The notes below the pieces were generated by a model, which had not been told where the DNA came from, did no database searches, and saw only the letters and a program-made list of their open reading frames with translations. This document shows, one piece after another, positions 50,113 through 59,286 of a stretch of 64,000 bases of DNA. Origin of the DNA: Acidisarcina polymorpha (GTDB taxonomy: Bacteria; Acidobacteriota; Terriglobia; Terriglobales; Acidobacteriaceae); the NCBI RefSeq assembly GCF_003330725.1, contig NZ_CP030840.1, forward strand, positions 1,612,001 through 1,676,000, written 5' to 3'. A program made the position numbers and the translations under genes. Numbering within the stretch: position 1 is the first letter of the stretch; the number at the start of each line of letters is the position of its first letter.

Positions 50113-52041
50113 ATGGCCATCTCTGATTTTCTTTTTGGACGACCGCTTGCCACATCCGAAGAGCGCGCCGAACATATCGGCGTCTCCGCGGGCATCCCGA
50201 TCTTCGGTCTGGATGCGTTGAGCTCCGCCGCCTACGGCCCCGAAGCAGCATTGACACTGCTGATCCCATTGGGTTTGGCAGGGGTCCACATTATTCTGCC
50301 GATTAGCGCTGCAATTGTTGCTTTGCTGGTGATCGTTTACTTTTCCTACCGGCAGACGATCGAGGCTTACCCTCACGGCGGCGGCTCATATACGGTCGCG
50401 AGCGAAAACTTGGGAGCGGGGGCAGGCCTCCTGGCCGCGGCCGCCCTCATGATCGATTACGTCCTGACCGCGGCAGTAGGCATCTCCGCCGGAGTCGGCG
50501 CCTTGATTTCAGCGGTCCCGAGTCTGCATGCCCATACCCTCCCGATCTGTTTGGGAATCCTCGCTCTTCTCACCTTGATCAACATTCGCGGCGTGCGCGA
50601 TGCCGGAGCCGCATTCAAGCTACCGACTTATCTCTTCATTGGGTCTCTGCTGATCGTCATCGCGGTCGGCCTCGTCCGGGCGATAATGGGGGCAGGCCAT
50701 CCGGCGCCGGTCGTAGCCCCCCCCCGCCTGCCAGCGGCAACTGAAGCCATCAGCCTGTGGCTCATCCTCAAAGTCTTCGCTAGCGGCTGCACGGCGATGA
50801 CCGGCGTCGAAGCTGTCAGCAATGGAGTCATGGCATTCCGCGACCCGACCGTTAAGAACGCTCAGAAGACTCTTACCTACATCATTGCGCTCTTGATCAT
50901 TCTCCTGGCGGGCATCGCGTTTCTTTGCCGCGCCTATGGAATCGGCGCCACCGATCCGAACAGTCCCGGTTACGAGAGCGTACTCTCCCAATTAATCGCC
51001 GCAGTGATGGGTAAGGGCGTCTTCTATTTCGTCTCCATCGGCTCCATTCTGCTGGTGTTGGCGTTGTCGGCGAATACCGCGTTCGCGGATTTCCCACGAC
51101 TGACCAGGGCGATCGCGATCAACGACTACCTCCCTCACGTCTTCCTCCTTCGGGGTCGGAGGCTACTCTATTCCTACGGGATCTATGCACTCGTCTTTTT
51201 AACCGGGTCGCTGCTGGTGCTCTTTGGAGGCGTGACCGATCGACTGATTCCTCTCTATGCCATCGGCGCCTTCCTCGCCTTCACACTCTCCCAGGCCGGT
51301 ATGGTCGTTCACTGGAAGAAAAATCAGGGCCCGAAATCGCGAGGGCGAATGATCGTCAATGGCGTCGGCGCCTTTGCTACCGGTATTACCTTGCTGGTGG
51401 TGCTCGTCGCGAAATTCGTCGAAGGCGCCTGGGTGACGGCGCTGCTCATCCCGGTGTTGATCGGAATTATGCTGAGCGTCCGGCGGCATTATCGTCGCGT
51501 CCATGATGAAACCCGGGCGAGTGGGCCCATCGAACTTACCGATCTGTTGGAGCCGATTGTGGTCATCCCGGTCGACCGGTGGAGCCGGATCACTGAGAAA
51601 GGCTTGAGGTTCGCATTGACTCTTTCGAAGGAAATCCGCGCGGTCCACGTGGATTGTGAAGAAGACGCGGAGAGCGTTTGCAATATGTGGGAAGCCAACG
51701 TGGCTGGTCCACTTCGCGCCGCCAAGCTCGCGGTCCCGGAGCTCGTGCTGCTCACGTCTCCGTATCGCTTCGTCGTTCAACCCCTGGTAGATTACGTACT
51801 CAAAGTCGAGGCAGAGAATGACGGCAGGCATGTGGCTGTGCTTGTCCCAGAGCTGGTAGTGAGGCATTGGTATCAGAATCTGCTGCATAACCAGCGCGCG
51901 AATGTTCTCAAGCTGGCGCTCCTGGTGCATGGCAACCAACGAATCATGGTCATCAACATCCCCTGGTATATGGAGCACAACACCGACGTCAAGGTGCTAC
52001 AGAAAGCCGCAGAGGAGAAGGAAAAAGCGAAGGCGTCTTGA
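50113..52041 (+). CDS. APC superfamily permease, KimA/YdaO-like (potassium uptake candidate)
   Basis: 642 residues, ATG start. The first 470 residues hold about 12 membrane helices; GLDALSSAAYGPEAAL, EAYPHGGGSYTVASENLG and GVEAVSNGVMAFRDP are the signatures of the KimA/YdaO subfamily and related KUP-like APC transporters. Residues about 490-642 form a cytoplasmic alpha/beta domain (IVVIPVDRWSRITEKGLRFALTLSKEIRAVHV as a region) similar to the USP-like C-terminal domain of KimA. KimA is a high-affinity K+/H+ symporter in Bacillus; the substrate here is inferred from family. The C-terminus ends in a charged helix (EEKEKAKAS). Confidence 0.85.
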   Translation: MAISDFLFGRPLATSEERAEHIGVSAGIPIFGLDALSSAAYGPEAALTLLIPLGLAGVHIILPISAAIVALLVIVYFSYRQTIEAYPHGGGSYTVASENLGAGAGLLAAAALMIDYVLTAAVGISAGVGALISAVPSLHAHTLPICLGILALLTLINIRGVRDAGAAFKLPTYLFIGSLLIVIAVGLVRAIMGAGHPAPVVAPPRLPAATEAISLWLILKVFASGCTAMTGVEAVSNGVMAFRDPTVKNAQKTLTYIIALLIILLAGIAFLCRAYGIGATDPNSPGYESVLSQLIAAVMGKGVFYFVSIGSILLVLALSANTAFADFPRLTRAIAINDYLPHVFLLRGRRLLYSYGIYALVFLTGSLLVLFGGVTDRLIPLYAIGAFLAFTLSQAGMVVHWKKNQGPKSRGRMIVNGVGAFATGITLLVVLVAKFVEGAWVTALLIPVLIGIMLSVRRHYRRVHDETRASGPIELTDLLEPIVVIPVDRWSRITEKGLRFALTLSKEIRAVHVDCEEDAESVCNMWEANVAGPLRAAKLAVPELVLLTSPYRFVVQPLVDYVLKVEAENDGRHVAVLVPELVVRHWYQNLLHNQRANVLKLALLVHGNQRIMVINIPWYMEHNTDVKVLQKAAEEKEKAKAS

Positions 52042-52099
52042 GCAGAGAACCAATGCACTCCAACTCCCCGGTGCTAATCCCCATTCCTCCGAGAACCGC

Positions 52100-53404
52100 T
52101 TGATTGGCAACCTGAAGCAAGATCGACCGGAGGGTCCTGGTTCTCGGCGCCGCTGGGGGATAGCGCTCCTACTTGGTATAGGCGTGCTCGTCAACTACGT
52201 CGATCGGGTAAACCTGTCCGTCTCACAGCACGCGCTACATGACGAGTTTGGAATCACGACGGTCACCTTTGGCTGGCTGCTCGGAGCCTACAGCTGGACT
52301 TACGCTCTCCTGCAGCTGCCGATGGGCGTGCTTCTGGACCGCTTCGGGGTCCGCGTCATCGGCCGTATCAGCACATTCCTGTGGAGCCTGGCCTCCTTCG
52401 GGGCGGCCGTTTCTCCAGGCGTCCCGATCTTTTTCGCTGCACGGCTTCTCCTGGGTGTGGGCGAGGCGCCTACCTTCCCTGCCAATGCGAAAGCGATTGG
52501 GTACTGGTTTCCAGTCAAAGAACGCAGCCTGGCGACGGCAGTTTTCGATGCCGCCGCTAAGTTCGCTCCCGCTCTAGGCGTTCCCGTAGTAGGGATCCTG
52601 ATGGTTCGGTTCGGTTGGCGAATCAGCTTTGCCGCCACCGGTTTGCTCAGCCTTTGCTATTTCGGTCTCTTCTACCGTTTCTACCGCAACCCGAGCGAAG
52701 ACCGGCTTCTTTCGGATCGAGAACGCATCTTGATCCGCGATGGCGGCGCCCAGCCGGAGGGCGGCAGACGAGGGGAAGGCGGTGCGTCGCTAAGCTACCT
52801 TATACGGCAGCGGAAGGTGATAGGCCTCGCGATCGGCTTCGCCTCTTACAACTACACCTTCTACCTGCTGTTGAACTGGCTGCCGAGCTATCTCTCCTCT
52901 ACGATGCACGTCGATCTGCTCCACTCGGCCTTCTATACATCCGTGCCCTGGTTGATCGCGACCATGACCGATCTGCTGGTCGGCGGATGGTTGGTCGATG
53001 CTTTGGTGCAGCGCGGCTGGAACCCGGTGCGGGTGCGTCAGGTGGTGTTGATTGGGGGGACCGCCTTCGGCATGGGCATTCTCGGGGCCGCGTATGCGAC
53101 GACGACAACTGCCGCGCTGTTCTGGATTAGCATGTCCATCGGCGGCCTCTCGGCGGCCGCTCCCGTCGGCTGGTCGATTCCCTCCTTGATTGCCCCTCGG
53201 GAGAGCGTTGGAAGCGTGGGCGGGATTCTGAATTTCGCCTGCCAGATCTCCGGCATCTGCGCGCCTATTGTGACTGGATATGTCGTGCACGAGACGCGTT
53301 CGTTTGCCTTGGCCTTTGGCGTGGCAGCGATCTTTCTTGCCATTGGGATTGCTAGCTATATAGTGCTACTTGGGAATATGGAACCGGTTGCAGAGCCACT
53401 CTAA
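52100..53404 (+). CDS. MFS transporter (ACS family, sugar acid / hexuronate-like)
   Basis: 434 residues from a TTG at 52100, chosen because it lies after the permease stop and leaves a normal N-terminus; the open frame runs back into the permease gene. Twelve helices are visible, with the MFS loop motif LDRFGVRVIGR after helix 2 and NYVDRVNLSVS in helix 1, the latter typical of the anion:cation symporter group (glucarate, hexuronate, phosphate and related transporters). The C-terminal half has GWSIPSLIAPRESVGSVGGILNFACQISGI (a region), also ACS-like. It is followed after 43 bases by a GH36 gene and may bring in a product of that enzyme, which is inference. Confidence 0.87.
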   Translation: MIGNLKQDRPEGPGSRRRWGIALLLGIGVLVNYVDRVNLSVSQHALHDEFGITTVTFGWLLGAYSWTYALLQLPMGVLLDRFGVRVIGRISTFLWSLASFGAAVSPGVPIFFAARLLLGVGEAPTFPANAKAIGYWFPVKERSLATAVFDAAAKFAPALGVPVVGILMVRFGWRISFAATGLLSLCYFGLFYRFYRNPSEDRLLSDRERILIRDGGAQPEGGRRGEGGASLSYLIRQRKVIGLAIGFASYNYTFYLLLNWLPSYLSSTMHVDLLHSAFYTSVPWLIATMTDLLVGGWLVDALVQRGWNPVRVRQVVLIGGTAFGMGILGAAYATTTTAALFWISMSIGGLSAAAPVGWSIPSLIAPRESVGSVGGILNFACQISGICAPIVTGYVVHETRSFALAFGVAAIFLAIGIASYIVLLGNMEPVAEPL

Positions 53405-53447
53405 CGATGGTCTATGCAACCCATGGGCGGATACAGGAGAGGCTTGC

Positions 53448-55685
53448 ATGTTCGGTGTGCGATTGAGATTTCTGGGTTTACCTTTGTTGACTCTGACGTT
53501 TGGCTGTCAGGTGTTCGCGCAAGCACAAGTCGGCTCTGCTCCTTCAATCACGTTTGATCAGAACGCAAAGGTTTTTCGCATTGACGCGGCCGATATCTCC
53601 TATGCCTTCGGCGTGAATGAGCGTGGCGAGCTGCAGCCACTTTATTGGGGTGGACGCCTTGGAGCGAGCGACGTTCTGCCGCCGGCACACAGCTCGCATG
53701 AAGTTGCTGCCTTCGATCTCTCCTCAAGTGTGAGCCCGCAGGAATTTGCCGGTTGGGGCGCCGGCCTGTATGTCGAGCCTGCCCTCAAGATCACCTTTCC
53801 CGACGGAAATCGCGATCTGGTGCTGCACTATGTCTCCCACCATATTGACGGTTCATCGCTGACGGTGACGTTGAAGGACATCTCACGCGACGTGTTTGTG
53901 GAGCTTCGCTATGAGGTCGATCCTGCCAGCGGAATTATCGGCCGATCGGCGGTGATCCAGAACAAGACCAAAGACCCGCTCACGGTCGAGTCTGCCTCGG
54001 CCGCGACGTGGACGCTGCCGCATGGAACGGACTACTCGCTCTACTACCTGACCGGACGGTGGGGTTCGGAAACTTCCTTGCAGCATGAAGCGGTCCGGCC
54101 TGGCCAGCGGGTGTTGGAGAGCCGGCGGGGATCGACCGGGCACCAGAACAATCCGTGGTTTGCGGTTGAGCAAGGCCCCACCGGGGATGAGGACACCGGC
54201 GATGTGTGGTTCGGTGCTCTGGCCTGGAGCGGTTCCTGGCGGATTACGGTTGAGCAGGACCAACTACAGCAGGTACGCGTCACCGGCGGCTTCAATCCCT
54301 TTGACTTCGGTTATCGCCTCGCCCCCGGCGAGAGCTTGAAAACGCCGATCTTCTATGGCGGCTACTCTCATCACGGCGTGGGCGGGGCTTCGCGTTTGCT
54401 GCATCGATTTGAGATCACGGAGATCTTGCCGGAGCGGCCAAACCCGAAGCCGCGGCCAGTTTTGTACAACTCCTGGGAAGCCACCGAGTTCAAGGTCGAT
54501 GAACCCGGGCAAGCGGCATTGGCCGAGAAGGCAGCGTCAATCGGCATCGAACGCTTTGTCATGGATGACGGCTGGTTCGGCCAGCGCGCCGACGATCACG
54601 CCGGATTGGGGGATTGGTATGTCAACCCGCAGAAGTTCCCGCATGGGCTGAAGCCGCTGATCGACAAGGTGCATTCGCTAGGGATGGACTTCGGCCTGTG
54701 GGTCGAGCCGGAGATGGTCAACCCGAATAGCGATCTTTATCGAGCGCATCCCGATTGGGTGTTGAACTTCACCGGCCGTCCGCGAACCGAGGGTCGTAAT
54801 CAGCTGGTCTTGAACCTGGCGCGGCCCGATGTCCGAGCTTACGTCTATGGCTTTCTTGACAAGCTTTTGAACGAAAACGATATCGCTTTTCTGAAGTGGG
54901 ACTACAACCGTAACTGGTCCGAGCCGGGCTGGCCCGCCGTCTCGCCCGACGAGCAAAAGCAGGTCTGGGTCAAATACACCGAGAATCTCTATTCGATCCT
55001 GGCGGAGCTGCGAGAGAAACATCCGAAGGTCGAGATCGAAGATTGCTCCGGTGGCGGAGGCCGCATCGACTTGGGACTCATTCACCATACCGACGAGGTT
55101 TGGACGTCGGACAACACCGATCCCTTCGATCGGCTGAGTATCCAGGATGGCTTCAGCTACGCGTACACGCCCGGGGTGATGATGGCCTGGGTGACGGACT
55201 CTCCTCACTGGCTGAACCATCGCACCACCAGCCTGGAATACCGCTTCCTCTCCTCGATGCAAGGCTCGCTGGGGTTAGGGGCCAACCTCAATCATTGGCA
55301 GCCGGAAGACTTTGCCGAGGCCAAAAGCATGATCGAGGCCTATAAGCAGATCCGCGAGACGGTGCAGCATGGCGCGCTCTACCGGCTGGTCTCGCCGCGC
55401 GATGGCAGCGAGCAATCGGTCACCGAGTCGGTCGCCGAAGACGGGCATCAGGCAGTAGTCTTCACATTCCTGCACTCGAGCACCATGGGTTTCCACTATC
55501 CGCGTGTCTTCCTGCGTGGATTGGAGAAAAACGCAAATTACAAGATGACCCCGATCGCCGGCAAAGCTACCAAAGAGACGCCGGAGACAGCCAGCGGCGC
55601 CTACTGGATGTCGCATGGCTTCGATCCGGATTTAGTGGGCGACTTCCAGGCAGCAGCCTTCCGGCTGGAGCGGACCAGCAACTGA
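53448..55685 (+). CDS. Alpha-galactosidase, glycoside hydrolase family 36, with signal peptide
   Basis: 745 residues from the ATG at 53448, with AGGAGAGG about 6 bases upstream. LRFLGLPLLTLTFGCQVFAQ is a signal peptide, so the enzyme is exported; its Cys lies 6 residues before the end and could also be read as a poor lipobox. The N-terminal beta-supersandwich domain (about 30-320) precedes the TIM barrel, which has WEATEF, the nucleophile Asp485 in LKWDYNRNW, and the acid/base Asp555 in TSDNTDPFDRL, plus IEDCSGGGGR. It should release terminal alpha-galactose from raffinose-family sugars or galactomannan. Its partner is probably the MFS gene just upstream. Confidence 0.95.
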   Translation: MFGVRLRFLGLPLLTLTFGCQVFAQAQVGSAPSITFDQNAKVFRIDAADISYAFGVNERGELQPLYWGGRLGASDVLPPAHSSHEVAAFDLSSSVSPQEFAGWGAGLYVEPALKITFPDGNRDLVLHYVSHHIDGSSLTVTLKDISRDVFVELRYEVDPASGIIGRSAVIQNKTKDPLTVESASAATWTLPHGTDYSLYYLTGRWGSETSLQHEAVRPGQRVLESRRGSTGHQNNPWFAVEQGPTGDEDTGDVWFGALAWSGSWRITVEQDQLQQVRVTGGFNPFDFGYRLAPGESLKTPIFYGGYSHHGVGGASRLLHRFEITEILPERPNPKPRPVLYNSWEATEFKVDEPGQAALAEKAASIGIERFVMDDGWFGQRADDHAGLGDWYVNPQKFPHGLKPLIDKVHSLGMDFGLWVEPEMVNPNSDLYRAHPDWVLNFTGRPRTEGRNQLVLNLARPDVRAYVYGFLDKLLNENDIAFLKWDYNRNWSEPGWPAVSPDEQKQVWVKYTENLYSILAELREKHPKVEIEDCSGGGGRIDLGLIHHTDEVWTSDNTDPFDRLSIQDGFSYAYTPGVMMAWVTDSPHWLNHRTTSLEYRFLSSMQGSLGLGANLNHWQPEDFAEAKSMIEAYKQIRETVQHGALYRLVSPRDGSEQSVTESVAEDGHQAVVFTFLHSSTMGFHYPRVFLRGLEKNANYKMTPIAGKATKETPETASGAYWMSHGFDPDLVGDFQAAAFRLERTSN

Positions 55686-55695
55686 TGCTGCAGGT

Positions 55696-56361
55696 TTACT
55701 TCACGAGGGCCAAGACGAAGCCGTCATAGCCCTTGCTGCCGACGGTCTGCAGCGCGGTCGCGTCGAGGCGCGGATCGGCCCCGATCTTGTCAAGCAACTT
55801 GCGGCTTCCCTGGACACTGGGATCTTGATCATTCGGATCGATAATTGCGCCATCGCGAACGACGTTGTCTCCCACGATGATTGTCCCGGGCCGGGAGAAG
55901 TGGACCGCCCAGTCCAGGTAGTTCGGATTATTGGGCTTGTCGGCATCGAGGAAGATGAAGTCAAATGGGGCCTGTTTCTCTCGCGCCAGGACGGCAAGCG
56001 AATCGAGCGCCGGCCCCAACCGTAGATCGACGATCGATGATAATCCGGCGCGCTCAATATTCGCGGTGGCCACGGCGGCGTGCTTCGGATCGGCCTCCAG
56101 GGTTATAAGCATGCCGTGAGGCGGAAGCGCACGCGCGAGCCAAATCGTGCTGTATCCTCCCAGCGTGCCAATCTCAAGGATGCGTTGCGCGCCCCGAATT
56201 CGGGCCAAAAGATGGAGGAGCTTGCCTTGATTGGGAGCGACATCAATAGCGGGAAGTCCGGCTGCCTTGTTCGCTTGTTGTGCCTGAATGAGAACTGGAT
56301 CGGGCGGACAGAGGCTCTCGGTGAAGTATTGGTCGACTGCGGTCCAAAGTTCCTGGTTCAT
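55696..56361 (-). CDS. O-methyltransferase, caffeoyl-CoA/catechol type
   Basis: 221 residues, ATG with GAGGAAAG right upstream. Motif I (ILEIGTLGGYSTIWLARAL), LITLEADPKHA for SAM binding, and the metal-binding segment FDFIFLDADKPNNPNYLDW with DNVVRDG place it in the class I, divalent-cation-dependent O-methyltransferase family. The catalytic acids are Asp in LDADK and Asp-Asn in GDNV. Substrates in this family are catechol-like phenols; here unknown. It converges on the GH36 gene with a gap of ten bases. Confidence 0.93.
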   Translation of the reverse strand: MNQELWTAVDQYFTESLCPPDPVLIQAQQANKAAGLPAIDVAPNQGKLLHLLARIRGAQRILEIGTLGGYSTIWLARALPPHGMLITLEADPKHAAVATANIERAGLSSIVDLRLGPALDSLAVLAREKQAPFDFIFLDADKPNNPNYLDWAVHFSRPGTIIVGDNVVRDGAIIDPNDQDPSVQGSRKLLDKIGADPRLDATALQTVGSKGYDGFVLALVK

Positions 56362-56519
56362 CTTTCCTCAAAGTAGGCACCTCTAGGGGTACCTTGTGGT
56401 TCAAATTTCGTTTGTTGTCATGACTGGATAAGCAGCTCACCAGGATATTCGCTCTCGAAGATGGCAGTCTACATCTCTGGTGCAGCGTCTGAGAGGAATC
56501 CTATGTTAAAACGGGCATA

Positions 56520-58181
56520 TCAGGCTCCCAGGCGGATGGGTACGCACCCGGTTCGGGAGGGAATGCTGCTCGCGTCTTCAAGTACCGCCATTGCGGCATT
56601 GCGGCCGTTGATGGCGATAACGCTGCCTCCCGGATGGGTGCATGCTCCGCAGAGATAGACGCCGGGCATGGAGGTTCGCGGCGAAAGGCGGTTGGACCAC
56701 ATGTAGGGCGGGAGGCATTCGCCTTGAAAGATGTGGCCGCCAGTGAGGCCTACTTTCTTTTCGATATCCGGGGGCCCGAGCACTTGCGCATCGAGCACGG
56801 CGGCGGGAATGTTGGTGCAGAAACGGGCGAGTGAGTCGAAGACCCGTTGCCGCACCAAATCGCGGTGGTCTTCCCAGCTCCCCTGCTTGAACCGGTAAGG
56901 CACATATTGCGCGAAGACGCTCATGGTGTGCTGTCCGCTGGGAACGACGCTCCGGTCGTGCGCGCTTTGGAAATAGAGCTCGCACCAGAGCGCCTCGGCG
57001 ACTTCACCGGCGCGGGCGGTCGCGTACCCGGTCTTCCACTCGGACCGTCTCAAGGGCGCGTTGATTTGCCCGTAATGATGGGGCTGGTCGAGACCGGGAC
57101 GAGCGGCAAAGTTTGGAAGTTCCGCAAGCAGAACGTTCAGCTTGACGGTGCAACCCTCGATAGGAACCGAATCTACTTGCGCTTGCCAGCTGGGATCGAT
57201 GTCGTCCGCGAGTAGCGCGGAGGTGGCGCGCGGATCAGCATTCGAGATGATCACAGGCGCTGAAATACGCTCGCCGCCTTCCAGCATGACTCCTTCTCCG
57301 GGAAGAATTCTAGCGACGGGAACGCCGGAAGCGATGACCGCTCCGGCCTCACGTGCTGCGTCGCAGAGATAAAACGACACCATGCCCATGCCTCCCTTGA
57401 CGTAGCCCCACATGCCGGGAATGCCGCCGAGACGGCCCGAGGCATGGTGGAAACGGATTGAGGCAGTTCCGGGATCAAAGGGGCTGGCGTTGGTGCCGAT
57501 GACGCCTTGTCCTAGATACGCCATCTGCAAGCGTTCGTCGCTCAGATAGCGCTCGACGAACTCGGCCATCGACCATTCGAAAAGCAGCGCGCGAGCTTCT
57601 TCGTCGCTGCCGAGACGGCTCTCAATTTGTTCTCGAGTCGGCGCAGCGCCGATCCAAAGATCATCCTTGCCGGGCGGCCGGAGTTTGTCGCGAAGCCGGG
57701 TGAGCACGGCGTTCATGGCCTTCCAGCCTGCGACGTCACCGGGGGCGAAGCGGCGGACTTCATCCTCGCATTTCGCATCGTCGTCCCAGAGTTGAATGCT
57801 GCTGCCATCGAGGAACGGGACGAAGAGGCCATTGATCGCCGGTGTCCAGGTAAAGCCGCGCTCGACCAAGCCAAGTTCTTCGATCACTAACGGATGTAAC
57901 AGCCCGGCGAGGTAGGCGCAGGGCGACATACGAACCCCGGGAAACGGCTCCTCGATGGTGCAGGCGCCGCCCACGCGTTCGCGGGCTTCGAGCACGAGTA
58001 CGCGCTTCCCGGCCCGAGCCAGATATGCAGCACAGGCGAGGCCGTTATGACCTGCGCCGACAATGATTGCGTCCCAGGGTCGAGCGGCCAGTTCGCGGAT
58101 GGGCGCGGGAAGGCCGAGTTTGCCGAGGGATTCGAGTGCCGGTGTGCTCGCGGCAGAAACAAAGTCAGGATTGAGACTCAT
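56520..58181 (-). CDS. NAD(P)/FAD-dependent oxidoreductase, phytoene desaturase / PYROXD2-like
   Basis: About 553 residues from the ATG at 58181; a TTG at 58229 gives a longer form and neither has a clear ribosome site. The N-terminal dinucleotide motif (WDAIIVGAGHNGLACAAYLARAGKRVLVLEARERVGG, in pieces) and the C-terminal GVYLCGACTHPGGSVIAINGRNAA are those of the CrtI/PYROXD2 group of FAD amine-oxidase-like enzymes. The middle (GGIPGMWGYVKGGMGMVSFYLCDAAREAG) fits too. No other carotenoid gene is nearby, so desaturase activity is not implied. It lies divergent from the SAM hydrolase gene. Confidence 0.9.
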   Translation of the reverse strand: MSLNPDFVSAASTPALESLGKLGLPAPIRELAARPWDAIIVGAGHNGLACAAYLARAGKRVLVLEARERVGGACTIEEPFPGVRMSPCAYLAGLLHPLVIEELGLVERGFTWTPAINGLFVPFLDGSSIQLWDDDAKCEDEVRRFAPGDVAGWKAMNAVLTRLRDKLRPPGKDDLWIGAAPTREQIESRLGSDEEARALLFEWSMAEFVERYLSDERLQMAYLGQGVIGTNASPFDPGTASIRFHHASGRLGGIPGMWGYVKGGMGMVSFYLCDAAREAGAVIASGVPVARILPGEGVMLEGGERISAPVIISNADPRATSALLADDIDPSWQAQVDSVPIEGCTVKLNVLLAELPNFAARPGLDQPHHYGQINAPLRRSEWKTGYATARAGEVAEALWCELYFQSAHDRSVVPSGQHTMSVFAQYVPYRFKQGSWEDHRDLVRQRVFDSLARFCTNIPAAVLDAQVLGPPDIEKKVGLTGGHIFQGECLPPYMWSNRLSPRTSMPGVYLCGACTHPGGSVIAINGRNAAMAVLEDASSIPSRTGCVPIRLGA

Positions 58182-58257
58182 CTTGGAAATGACGGCTGGT
58201 ACAGTTATATCCAAATACTGACTACGCAATGGATGATTTCACGGGAGGATGTACCAC

Positions 58258-59217
58258 GTGAGCTGCTTGTCTGGCCGAAGTTATTTTTTTCTTGTCCTGT
58301 TTCTTGCCTCGTCAGTGATGTCGCCGGCGCAAAGTTCGATGCCCGCTCCGGCGCCCGCTGGTTCGGCAGCGACTACTGCTCCGCCGACTTCGGCTTCGCC
58401 GCCGTTGCGTACCATCGGGTTCATGACCGATTTCGATGTCAAGGATGATGCAGTCGGCATCTGCAAGGCGGTGATGGAGGGGGTCGCCCCGGGGGTGAAG
58501 ATTAACGACATCACCCATCAAGTGACGCCCTTCGATATTGAAGAAGGAGCCAGATTCCTCGCTGGATCGGCACCATACTTCGCGAAAAACGCGGTCTTCG
58601 TGGTGGTCGTGGATCCAGGGGTGGGAAGCAACCGCAAGGCGATCATCGCGGAGTCGGGGGTTGGCCAGTTTTTTGTGCTTCCAGACAACGGATTGCTGAC
58701 TCTTCTGACCGATCGCGATGGCATTCTGGCGGCCCGGGAGATTACGAATCCGAAATGGATGATTGGCGCGGGGATCTCCTCGACCTTCCATGGCCGGGAT
58801 ATTTTCTCCCCGGCAGGCGCGCATCTGGCTCGCGGCGACAACTGGACCGAGGCTGGGCCCGCGATCGATGTCACGAAGCTGGTACGGCTGCAAGTTCACT
58901 CGGCAGTGATCGATGCCAACGGTCTGCATGGCAAAGTTCTCGGGCTGGATGGCCCCTTCGGCAACCTCGTGCTGAACATTCCCGCCGACACCTTCGCAAA
59001 AATGGGTTACGCCATCGGCGAGACGGTGCCGGTCGCCTTGGACGGGAAGGAATACCGCTTCCCGTTCGTCAAGACGTTCAGCGATGTGCAGGTGGGCGCT
59101 CCATTGTTCTACATCGACTCCCGCGGACGGCTAAGCCTGGGGGTCAACCAGAGGAACTTCTCGGAGACTTACAAGGTCATGCCGGGCGCGGAGTTGTTGA
59201 TTCCGGCCAAGCACTGA
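58258..59217 (+). CDS. SAM hydroxide adenosyltransferase (SAM hydrolase, DUF62) with signal peptide
   Basis: 319 residues from a GTG at 58258, which is 9 bases after GGGAGG; an ATG at 58249 abuts the ribosome site directly. A signal peptide (YFFLVLFLASSVMSPAQ) and a Pro/Ala linker precede the catalytic part. This has MTDFDVKDDAVGICKAVM, VVDPGVGSNRKAI, LPDNGLL, FHGRDIFSPAGAHLARG and GLDGPFGNLVLNI, the usual signatures of DUF62 enzymes that hydrolyse SAM to adenosine and methionine, related to fluorinases and chlorinases. The fluorinase-specific residues are not judged here. An exported form is unexpected because SAM is cytoplasmic. Confidence 0.9.
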   Translation: MSCLSGRSYFFLVLFLASSVMSPAQSSMPAPAPAGSAATTAPPTSASPPLRTIGFMTDFDVKDDAVGICKAVMEGVAPGVKINDITHQVTPFDIEEGARFLAGSAPYFAKNAVFVVVVDPGVGSNRKAIIAESGVGQFFVLPDNGLLTLLTDRDGILAAREITNPKWMIGAGISSTFHGRDIFSPAGAHLARGDNWTEAGPAIDVTKLVRLQVHSAVIDANGLHGKVLGLDGPFGNLVLNIPADTFAKMGYAIGETVPVALDGKEYRFPFVKTFSDVQVGAPLFYIDSRGRLSLGVNQRNFSETYKVMPGAELLIPAKH

Positions 59218-59286
59218 TCGACCAAGGCCTGATGGATCGACTGGACCGGTCACATCTCTCGAAAGCAAAAGATGCGACCGGTTTCC

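Noticed and set aside
51902-52099. N-terminal extension of the MFS frame into the permease gene
   Set aside because: The extra 66 residues are Arg/Ser/Trp-rich and out of frame with the permease; the MFS N-terminus fits a start at 52100.
56520-58181. Carotenoid desaturase (crtI)
   Set aside because: The sequence fits the broader PYROXD2/CrtI-like group and no other carotenoid gene is present, so a gene symbol is not justified.
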